A stretch of 64,000 bases of DNA. Origin: MED-G105 sp039814575. GTDB taxonomy: Bacteria; Pseudomonadota; Alphaproteobacteria; Caulobacterales; Parvularculaceae. The stretch is from positions 1 to 64,000 of the forward strand of contig JBCCAY010000014.1 in the NCBI GenBank assembly GCA_039814575.1. The letters are read 5' to 3'. How positions within the stretch are numbered: the first letter of the stretch is position 1; every line of letters starts with the position of its first letter. The notes under the pieces were generated by a model. That model did no database searches. It was not told the origin of the DNA and saw nothing but the letters and a program-made list of their open reading frames with translations. The translations under genes were made by a program, and so were the position numbers. Below, in pieces: positions 26,436 through 33,546 of the stretch.

Positions 26436-26824
26436 TCTCTAATTGAGCGCCAGGGCCCATAAGGCGGCGTCCAGGGTTATGGCGTTTCCGGGCTGACAGT
26501 CTTTGCTCACAACAGTTAGCGGCCCTTGTTTGACTTGCTTTATCGCCCAACGGTGTCTGGTGTTTGGTGAGCCTCGCTGCATCACATAAATAAGAACTCG
26601 TGCGGCCATCGGGTTCTCAGCGGGCTATGTGTTTTGATTGCCGCATCCGTTGATTCGGACGTTTATTATCGCGCGGGCGGTTAAATTTCGTTGCCGGCTA
26701 TCGTTTCCGATCGCGACCCATATGGTTGTAATGGCGGTCGCTCACCTTATCTCAATAGTATTCTACGACGCTGTCGCCATAAGGGGCGGCGTTAAGAATT
26801 GACGCTTCTGAAAGGTCAATGAAG
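26436..26824. other. clpB upstream region
   Basis: These 389 bp contain no gene I can support. They should carry the clpB promoter. GTTGTA (26725-26730) and CTTATCTCAATAG (26746-26758), about 15 bases apart, loosely resemble a heat-shock sigma-32 promoter of alphaproteobacteria, but the match is weak. AAAGG at 26811-26815 is the ribosome binding site for clpB. Confidence 0.35.
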
Positions 26825-29491
26825 ATGCAACTTGAGAAGTACACCGATCGCGCCAAGGGCTTAATCCAGGCGGCGCAAGGCATCGCCCTGCGCGAAAACC
26901 ACCAACAATTCACCCCTGAACACATCCTCAAAGCCTTGCTCGACGATCCGGAAGGATTAGCCGCGAATCTCCTCCGCAGCGCCGGCGCTCGACCCGACGT
27001 CGCTCTTCAAGAGGCGGAAGCGGCGCTGGAGCGGTTGCCGCGCGTCGAAGGCGGCGGCGGTCAGCTTTATCTCGCGCCGGCTACAGCGCGCGTGTTCGCT
27101 GATGCGGAAGCCGGTGCTGAGAAAGCCGGCGACGCTTTTGTGGCGGCCGAGCGATTGTTGATCGCGCTCGCGCAGTCTGGCGATACCGAGGCGGCGACGA
27201 TCGTGAAAAACGCTGGCGCCACGCCGCAATCCATTGAACAAGCCGTCGCTGACTTGCGCAAAGGGCGCACGGCGGATTCAGCGTCCTCCGAGCAGGCCTA
27301 TGACGCGCTCCAGCGTTATGCGCGCGATCTGACGGAAGCGGCGCGCGAGGGCAAGCTTGATCCGGTTATCGGCCGCGACGAAGAAATCCGTCGCGCCATG
27401 CAGGTTTTGTCCCGCCGCACAAAGAACAATCCGGTGCTCATCGGTGAGCCGGGCGTTGGTAAGACGGCGATCGCCGAAGGCCTAGCGCTGCGCATCATTA
27501 ATGGCGATGTGCCGGAGAGTTTAAAAAACAAGCAGCTCTTGTCGCTCGACATGGGCGCGTTGATCGCCGGCGCAAAGTATCGCGGCGAGTTCGAAGAACG
27601 CCTAAAAGCCGTTTTGTCGGAAGTGACGGCGGCGGCTGGTCAGATCGTTTTATTCATTGATGAAATGCATACGCTCGTCGGCGCCGGTAAAGGCGAAGGC
27701 TCGATGGATGCTTCGAACCTTTTAAAGCCGGCGCTAGCGCGCGGTGAGCTGCATTGCGTCGGCGCCACGACCCTTGATGAGTATCGCAAGCACGTAGAAA
27801 AAGACGCAGCGCTCGCGCGCCGTTTTCAAGCGGTCTTTGTTGAAGAACCGACCGTCGAAGATACGGTTTCTATTCTCCGTGGCCTGAAAGAAAAGTACGA
27901 GCTGCATCACGGCGTGCGCGTTTCTGATAGCGCGATTGTCTCGGCGGCGACCTTGTCGAACCGCTACATCACGGATCGGTTTCTGCCCGACAAAGCCATT
28001 GATCTCGTTGACGAGGCCGCGTCGCGGTTGCGCATGGAGGTCGATTCCAAACCCGAAGAACTTGACGAGATTGATCGCCGCGTCATTCAGTTAAAGATCG
28101 AGCGCGAGGCGCTCAAGAAGGAAGACGATGAGGCGTCTAAGGATCGCCTGTCGCGGCTTGACGTTGAGCTTAGCGATCTCGAAGAGCAGTCTGAGGCGCT
28201 AACGGCGCGATGGCGCGCTGAGAAGGAAAACCTCGCCTCAGCGACGAAAGTTAAAGAAGCGCTCGATCAGGCGCGCCAAGCGCTGACGGACGCCGAACGC
28301 CGCGGCGATCTAGCAAAGGCGTCTGAGTTGAAATACGGCGCCATTCCAGAACTTGAGAAGCGTCTTGCGGAAGCGGAAGGTCATGACAGCGACGGTGCAG
28401 ATGGCGCTGGTGCGTTGGTGCAAGAAGTGGTTGACCCGGAGCATATCGCATCGGTCGTGTCGCGATGGACCGGTGTGCCGGTCGATAAAATGCTTGAGGG
28501 CGAGCGTGAGAAACTCCTTCGTATGGAGAGTGTTTTATCCGATCGGGTGATCGGGCAAGAAGAAGCGATTTCGGCCGTCTCTGCTGCGGTGCGCAGAGCC
28601 CGCGCCGGATTAAAAGATCCCAATAGGCCAATTGGCTCATTTTTGATGCTTGGTCCGACGGGCGTTGGTAAAACCGAGCTGACCAAGGCTCTTGCTGCGT
28701 TTTTGTTTGACGACGACACATCGATCGCGCGGATCGATATGTCGGAATTCATGGAGAAGCACTCCGTCGCTCGCCTGATCGGCGCACCGCCGGGCTATGT
28801 CGGTTATGAAGAGGGCGGCGTTTTGACGGAAACGGTTCGTCGACGGCCTTACCAGGTCATCCTCTTTGACGAAGTTGAAAAAGCGCACCCGGACGTCTTC
28901 AACGTCATGCTGCAGATTTTTGATGAGGGGCGCTTAACCGATGGGCAGGGACGCACCGTCGACTTTAAGAACACGCTCATTATCCTGACATCGAATCTGG
29001 GCGCTGAGCATCTCGCCGCTCAGGGCGAAGACGATGATATTGAAACCGTGCGGCCGCTTGTCATGGACGCCGTGCGCGGACGGTTCCGCCCGGAGTTCTT
29101 GAACCGTCTCGACGACATCATTTTGTTCCGCCGTTTGGCGCGGGGTGACATGAACGCGATTGTCGATATTCAAATTTCTCGTTTGGATGCGATTTTGGCC
29201 GATCGGAACATCGCGATTGCGCTCGACGATGCGGCCCGCAATTGGCTGGCTGAAGCAGGGTTCGACCCTGTCTATGGCGCCAGGCCGTTGAAGCGGGTCA
29301 TTCAAAAAGCGCTGCAAGATCCGCTGGCGGAGCTAATTCTCGCAGGTGACGTCTTAGAAAGCGCTGAAATCAAGGTGTCTGCAGACGCTGACGGCTTGAA
29401 GATCAATGGCAAGTCCGTCGGCGGCGCGCATCGTAGTTTTTCAGCGCCAGGCGCGCCGAACGAACCGCCGGCGGGCGCCCTCTTGAACTGA
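26825..29491 (+). CDS. clpB: ATP-dependent disaggregase ClpB
   Basis: ClpB is a hexameric AAA+ chaperone that extracts proteins from aggregates together with DnaK. The 888 residues contain the Clp N-domain (MQLEKYTDRAKGLIQAAQ onward), the first ATPase site GEPGVGKT with FIDEMHTLVG, a long coiled-coil middle domain (about 410-530), and the second ATPase site GPTGVGKT with ILFDEVEKAHPDVFN and sensor-2 GARPLKR. The ATG at 26825 is preferred to the one two codons earlier because the AAAGG site is better spaced and the family starts MxxEKYT. A 60-residue gene follows 25 bp downstream. Confidence 0.97.
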   Translation: MQLEKYTDRAKGLIQAAQGIALRENHQQFTPEHILKALLDDPEGLAANLLRSAGARPDVALQEAEAALERLPRVEGGGGQLYLAPATARVFADAEAGAEKAGDAFVAAERLLIALAQSGDTEAATIVKNAGATPQSIEQAVADLRKGRTADSASSEQAYDALQRYARDLTEAAREGKLDPVIGRDEEIRRAMQVLSRRTKNNPVLIGEPGVGKTAIAEGLALRIINGDVPESLKNKQLLSLDMGALIAGAKYRGEFEERLKAVLSEVTAAAGQIVLFIDEMHTLVGAGKGEGSMDASNLLKPALARGELHCVGATTLDEYRKHVEKDAALARRFQAVFVEEPTVEDTVSILRGLKEKYELHHGVRVSDSAIVSAATLSNRYITDRFLPDKAIDLVDEAASRLRMEVDSKPEELDEIDRRVIQLKIEREALKKEDDEASKDRLSRLDVELSDLEEQSEALTARWRAEKENLASATKVKEALDQARQALTDAERRGDLAKASELKYGAIPELEKRLAEAEGHDSDGADGAGALVQEVVDPEHIASVVSRWTGVPVDKMLEGEREKLLRMESVLSDRVIGQEEAISAVSAAVRRARAGLKDPNRPIGSFLMLGPTGVGKTELTKALAAFLFDDDTSIARIDMSEFMEKHSVARLIGAPPGYVGYEEGGVLTETVRRRPYQVILFDEVEKAHPDVFNVMLQIFDEGRLTDGQGRTVDFKNTLIILTSNLGAEHLAAQGEDDDIETVRPLVMDAVRGRFRPEFLNRLDDIILFRRLARGDMNAIVDIQISRLDAILADRNIAIALDDAARNWLAEAGFDPVYGARPLKRVIQKALQDPLAELILAGDVLESAEIKVSADADGLKINGKSVGGAHRSFSAPGAPNEPPAGALLN

Positions 29492-29516
29492 AAAGCGAAA
29501 TGAGAGGAACAGTGCG

Positions 29517-29699
29517 ATGACGTGGCGACCGGATAAACAAGAGGCGCTTAAAAAACTCATCCGCGAGACGATCCGTTCTGCAGGGACGCTTCAGCCTACG
29601 GAGCTTCCCCACCATGTGCGCGAGCAGTTAAAATCCCAAGTCGACGGCGATATTGACCTGGATTTGCTGATCCGCGCCGTGCTTGAGGAGCAGAAATAA
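29517..29699 (+). CDS. Small conserved-looking hypothetical protein (60 residues)
   Basis: I do not recognise this protein. It is short and predicted helical, with an amphipathic start (WRPDKQEALKKLIRETIRSA), a TELPHHVREQLK segment and an acidic C-terminus (DIDLDLLIRAVLEEQK). It is likely real: GAGAGGA lies about 12 bases before the ATG, the gap to clpB is 25 bp on the same strand, and composition is protein-like throughout. Co-transcription with clpB suggests a stress-related role, which is only inference. Confidence 0.65.
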   Translation: MTWRPDKQEALKKLIRETIRSAGTLQPTELPHHVREQLKSQVDGDIDLDLLIRAVLEEQK

Positions 29700-29792
29700 G
29701 TCCAACTTGGCGACTAAGCCTGCAGCGACAATCATAAAAGAGACGACGCCTCGCATTATACGACGCTGCACTGACTCTGACTTATGTATGTG

Positions 29793-29830
29793 CCGGTAAG
29801 CCTTTGAAAAACCGGTAAGACTTTGAAAAA
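29793..29830. repeat. 19 bp tandem duplication
   Basis: CCGGTAAGCCTTTGAAAAA (29793-29811) is followed directly by CCGGTAAGACTTTGAAAAA (29812-29830), differing at one base. It lies between two convergent genes and is noncoding. Confidence 0.9.
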
Positions 29831-29878
29831 CAATGCCGACCTTTGAGTGTGATCGGTCGACGTTAATGCAGCTTGGCA

Positions 29879-30277
29879 TTAGACGGAGCGGTGGCGTCGC
29901 CAGCGCAGTAAATGACCGGAGGCTAGAAGCACGCCGCCGGCGACGGTCAGCGGTTTTTCGAAGTCGTGCAATGACTCCAAGAAGGCGGCGCTGACTAAAA
30001 GCGCAAGTCCGATGCTTGCTAGGACCAGAAAGCCGAAATCCCGATGACCGACGCCCATTCTGAGCGCGGCGAACAGCGAGACAGGAATCGCCGCAAACAC
30101 AAAGCCCTGGTGGATCCATTCCGCATCGGCCCACGCGCCGAACGTCGGCGCCATAGCGGCGAGAATCGGCAAGCCGAGACAGTGGAAAATGCACAGGCTG
30201 GAAAGACCGATTGCTGTAAAGTCGATCGCTGGCATGACGGCGCTGCGATCGCCGAGTGTCGAAGAACTTCTACTCAT
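29879..30277 (-). CDS. MerC-domain membrane protein
   Basis: This 132-residue protein has four hydrophobic segments and the MerC core motif SSLCIFHCLGLPILAAMAP (about 26-44), whose cysteines bind metal in MerC-type mercury transporters. Chromosomal members of this family occur without a mer operon and may handle other soft or divalent metals. It lies on the same strand as, and downstream of, a Fur/Zur-type regulator and a DUF2946-like gene. A role in metal balance is therefore plausible but not shown. Confidence 0.8.
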   Translation of the reverse strand: MSRSSSTLGDRSAVMPAIDFTAIGLSSLCIFHCLGLPILAAMAPTFGAWADAEWIHQGFVFAAIPVSLFAALRMGVGHRDFGFLVLASIGLALLVSAAFLESLHDFEKPLTVAGGVLLASGHLLRWRRHRSV

Positions 30278-30389
30278 AGGGGATGCTTACAAACTCGCGT
30301 CTTTTTCAACACAGAATAGGGCCTAACGCGCCGTCGGGCGAGCCTGTTTGAACGCTGTTTTCCGCTCTGGTCCGTTTAAGGTCGTTAGA

Positions 30390-30884
30390 TCATTGGACGG
30401 TGTCGCATCGTCCGCCGCGAACGTTTTGGCAGGTTGTGAAGACTTCAATCTGAATATCGTCGACGTCGACAAGCGAGTAGGAGAACAAGTTCGCCACTTC
30501 GGTCGGGTTCAATTTGACCTCTTTCGCCTGCAGGCAGTCGCGACAGATGAGGAACGCGCTCGAACATCCCATCTCATCAAAATTTCGGGCGACATAAGCG
30601 TTTAGCCCCGAAATTTTCCGTACGACGCCCTTCGTCTCCAACGCGTCCAAAGCACGATAAATTGTCATTGGCGCTCGCAAGCCGCGATCGCGCAGAGCCT
30701 CTAATAAATCATACGCCTTCACAGGATGCGTCGCGCGTAAAAGCGCTTCGTAAACAAGGCGCTCGTTTTTCTTCAATGACAAAGACGCGTAATGGCTTGT
30801 CGACGGCGCTTGAGGTCTATTTTCGGCTGGGTGATCGTCAATGTCGCCTACGCCGCGGGACGGCGTATCAAATTTCTTGTCCAT
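30390..30884 (-). CDS. zur: Fur-family regulator, probably zinc-responsive Zur
   Basis: This is a 164-residue winged-helix metalloregulator. The DNA-binding half has YEALLRATHPVKAYDLLEAL and APMTIYRALDALETKGVVRKI (recognition helix TIYRALD). The dimerisation half has a CRDC pair and a second pair C-x6-C in the final residues (CQNVRGGRC), forming the structural zinc site. The sequence is closer to Zur than to Fur, lacking Fur's His-rich metal segment, but the metal is inferred. The ATG at 30884 has GGAGAGAG just upstream; the frame extends further only with a TTG. It sits 47 bp after a DUF2946-like gene. Confidence 0.85.
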   Translation of the reverse strand: MDKKFDTPSRGVGDIDDHPAENRPQAPSTSHYASLSLKKNERLVYEALLRATHPVKAYDLLEALRDRGLRAPMTIYRALDALETKGVVRKISGLNAYVARNFDEMGCSSAFLICRDCLQAKEVKLNPTEVANLFSYSLVDVDDIQIEVFTTCQNVRGGRCDTVQ

Positions 30885-30931
30885 ATCTCTCTCCAAAGCA
30901 CGCCCTAATAGGCATTGAGCGCGTGGGACAT

Positions 30932-31333
30932 TCAGGCGGAAAAAGTAATGAGAGGCGGCGGGCCGCGGGGGTGTTTCGCGGTTGCAGAGAGTCGGTGGAG
31001 GGGCGGGATGACATACGAAAACCGAACGCCGGAATATGAGTAGGGCGGGGCGAGACTGTGCGGCCCTTCGGTCGCCGCCGTCGATGCGGGTCGTTCAATG
31101 GCGACACATAGGGAGCAATCGGCGGACGGCTCGTTCGGACGATGATGGGGATCGTCGCCGCAGTGCGCGCCGTCCTGACGCTCGGCGTAATGCAGGCCGT
31201 CGCTGCTATGAATGATCGTGACAAAGGTTCCAACGACCACGGCAACGCTGGTCGCTAGTAAAATAAACGCCTGAGCCATGCATAGAACGAGGCGCATTGG
31301 CGTCGCGAGCAAGTTTCGTCGGCTAAAGATCAT
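30932..31333 (-). CDS. DUF2946-like exported protein, probably metal-linked
   Basis: This is a 133-residue protein with one N-terminal hydrophobic segment (about 14-40), then a His/Cys-containing exported part: HYAERQDGAHCGDDPHH and ADCSLC. It ends with PRGPPPL, an ending I associate with DUF2946-type proteins. The family has no settled function but is often found near copper or zinc genes. Here it heads a minus-strand run with the zur-like gene. The call to the family is by pattern memory, not alignment. No strong ribosome binding site precedes the ATG. Confidence 0.6.
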   Translation of the reverse strand: MIFSRRNLLATPMRLVLCMAQAFILLATSVAVVVGTFVTIIHSSDGLHYAERQDGAHCGDDPHHRPNEPSADCSLCVAIERPASTAATEGPHSLAPPYSYSGVRFSYVIPPLHRLSATAKHPRGPPPLITFSA

Positions 31334-31335
31334 GA

Positions 31336-31351
31336 ATACATGTTATGTTAT
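31336..31351 (-). promoter_or_regulatory. Candidate Zur operator half-site
   Basis: On the minus strand the sequence reads ATAACATAACATGTAT, ending 3 bases before the start codon of the DUF2946-like gene. It resembles a half of the alphaproteobacterial Zur box, an imperfect palindrome around ATGTTATA. The second half is poorly conserved. It would fit autoregulation of the zur run, but this is a visual match only. Confidence 0.3.
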
Positions 31352-31492
31352 CCATTAATTTTTAGCCGGCGCCGCCATAGGTTGCAAACAGTTTGTACCG
31401 TAAACCAGCGCGCACAGTGCGCCTGGTTTTCCACTAGTGGTATGGGGAAGAAGCGTCGCCGCATGGCCGCGCTCGACATCGCTCGTTCTCAA

Positions 31493-32554
31493 TCAAGCGC
31501 TCTCGTCGCTAAATGCGTCGCCGTCAAACATGGCTCGCAGATCAACGGACGAGCGCTCGCCAACATGCTCGCGGTTTTCCAGCAGCCATTCTTCCGCGAC
31601 GGCGCGCCCTCGGTCTTTTAGGGCGCTTAAGAACTTCCAATCGGTATTGAATTTGCTGGCGACCGACAGATTGGTGAGGGCGTTGTCGCTGCGGATCGAG
31701 TGAATGCGCACATTGCGAAGCCGGTCTGAATATTCTTCCTTCAGCCAGCCTTCATCGAGCAGACGATGAACGAAGCTGATCGCCCGCAGTTCCCGTAAGA
31801 GCGACGAGTTGAAGCTGATCTCATTGACCCGGTTCATAATGTCCGGCGCGGTCACGGGCAGCTCGTCGCGGTTTAACGGATTAACGTGGACGATTAAGAC
31901 GTCGCGCGCTTCGGCTTCATAGAAAAACGGGAACAAGACGGGATTGCCCATATAGCCGCCGTCCCAATAATGCTCTCCGTCGATTTCGACAGCCTTGAAG
32001 AGGAACGGCAAACAGGTGGAGGCGCAGACGACGTCGACGCTGGCGTCTTTGGTTTGGAAGACGTGAACTTTCCCCGTGCGGACGTTCGTCGCTGACAGAA
32101 AGAGCTGAGTCGCGGTGCACCGACGCAGGCTTTCGAAGTCGATTGTCTTCTCAAGAATATCCCGGAGCGGATTGATATTGAACGGATTAAACTGATAAGG
32201 CGAGAGAACACGCGTGAACGCTTCGAAGAATTGATAGGACGGCGAATTGTCGAGATTGAACTCGCCAAGCGCCATGTCGAAAGGCGAGCCGCGCACGGGG
32301 CTGAAGATGGCGCCCGCCTTGGAGATATGCGACCAAAGATCGTGCAGCGTTTCGCGCGCTTTCTCCGGGCCGCCGAGGTGAATGCCATAGGCGAGGGCGG
32401 CGGCGTTGACCGCGCCGGCACTCGCGCCGGAGATGCTGTCCACACGCAAAGCGTCATCCTCAAGCAAACGATCGATAACGCCCCAGGTGACGGCGCCGTG
32501 GGCGCCGCCGCCCTGTAGCGCCAGATTGACCGGTTTGGCCTTTGTTTCCGACAT
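31493..32554 (-). CDS. Patatin-like phospholipase family protein
   Basis: This 353-residue protein has a complete patatin site: oxyanion loop LQGGGAHGAVTWG (13-25), nucleophile Ser45 in SGASAGAVNA, and Asp198 in YWDGGYMGNP. It probably hydrolyses acyl esters. Its ATG follows the stop of the 3-hydroxybutyrate dehydrogenase gene with no gap, so the two are one operon. Patatin genes of this type are recurrently paired with bdhA and may act in polyhydroxybutyrate or lipid turnover; that link is inferred. Confidence 0.9.
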   Translation of the reverse strand: MSETKAKPVNLALQGGGAHGAVTWGVIDRLLEDDALRVDSISGASAGAVNAAALAYGIHLGGPEKARETLHDLWSHISKAGAIFSPVRGSPFDMALGEFNLDNSPSYQFFEAFTRVLSPYQFNPFNINPLRDILEKTIDFESLRRCTATQLFLSATNVRTGKVHVFQTKDASVDVVCASTCLPFLFKAVEIDGEHYWDGGYMGNPVLFPFFYEAEARDVLIVHVNPLNRDELPVTAPDIMNRVNEISFNSSLLRELRAISFVHRLLDEGWLKEEYSDRLRNVRIHSIRSDNALTNLSVASKFNTDWKFLSALKDRGRAVAEEWLLENREHVGERSSVDLRAMFDGDAFSDESA

Positions 32555-33337
32555 TTACTTCGCCACCCAGCCGCCGTCGATTTGGTGGGCTGCGCCAGTG
32601 ATCTGCGCGGCGGCGGGCGAGGCTAAGAACACGGCTAAAGCGCCCACCTGTTCAACGGTGACGAATTGCTTCGTAGGCTGCGCTTCAAGAAGCACGTTTT
32701 TGACGACGTCCTCTTCGGTCATGCCGCGCGCTTTCGCCGTATCGGGGATTTGTTTCTCCACCAGGGGCGTTTTCACATAGCCGGGGCAAATGGCGTTGCA
32801 GGTGACGCCGAACTCCGCGCCCTCAAGGGCGATCGTCTTGGTGAGACCGACGACGCCGTGCTTCGCTGTCACGTAAGCGGCTTTAAACGGCGAGGCGACA
32901 AGCCCGTGCGCCGAGGCGACATTGATGATGCGTCCGAAACCGCGTGCTTTCATGCCGGGGAAGGCGGCTTTGATGGTATGAAACGCCGATGACAGATTAA
33001 TCGCGATGATCGCGTCCCACTTAGCTTCCGGGAAATCCTCCACCGGCGAGACATGTTGGATGCCGGCATTGTTAACAAGCACGTCCACTTGCCCGAACGC
33101 CTCCTCGGCGGCGGCGATGAGCCCGCGTATTTCCTCGGGCTTTGTCATGTCGGCGCCGTTATAAAGCACCTCAACGCCATGGGTCTCGGCGATCCGGGCG
33201 CGCGTCTCCTCGATTTCATCGGCGTCGCCAAAGCCGTTCAGCATGACGTTCATCCCGTCCGCGGCGTAGGCGTCGGCAATGCCTAAGCCGATGCCGCTGG
33301 TGGATCCGGTGATGACGGCGTTTAGGCGTTCGGCCAT
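32555..33337 (-). CDS. bdhA: 3-hydroxybutyrate dehydrogenase
   Basis: This 260-residue short-chain dehydrogenase interconverts 3-hydroxybutyrate and acetoacetate with NAD. It has the cofactor loop TGSTSGIG (10-17), NNAG (89-92) and the catalytic Ser142, Tyr155 and Lys159 in AYVTAKHG. The C-terminal QITGAAHQIDGGWVAK end and the LVEKQIPDTAKARGM segment match bacterial BDH. It would serve breakdown of polyhydroxybutyrate-derived monomers, although no PHB synthase or depolymerase is in the window. A patatin gene follows immediately. Confidence 0.93.
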   Translation of the reverse strand: MAERLNAVITGSTSGIGLGIADAYAADGMNVMLNGFGDADEIEETRARIAETHGVEVLYNGADMTKPEEIRGLIAAAEEAFGQVDVLVNNAGIQHVSPVEDFPEAKWDAIIAINLSSAFHTIKAAFPGMKARGFGRIINVASAHGLVASPFKAAYVTAKHGVVGLTKTIALEGAEFGVTCNAICPGYVKTPLVEKQIPDTAKARGMTEEDVVKNVLLEAQPTKQFVTVEQVGALAVFLASPAAAQITGAAHQIDGGWVAK

Positions 33338-33546
33338 GGCGTGGGCTCCCAGATTGTTTCGATGGCGGTGCTATTGTTGCGCCGCAACATAGCGCGGCTC
33401 GGGATGAACGGCAATGAATTTGGGGGGGCGGCGTTTGTCGTCCGCGAGGCGCTTCGGCCTAGGTGAGGGCTCTACCGCCTGACGGAGCCTTAGGCGACGA
33501 CGTTGTCCGGGCGCGACAGCCGAAACAGTCGTCGCGCATCGAGATG

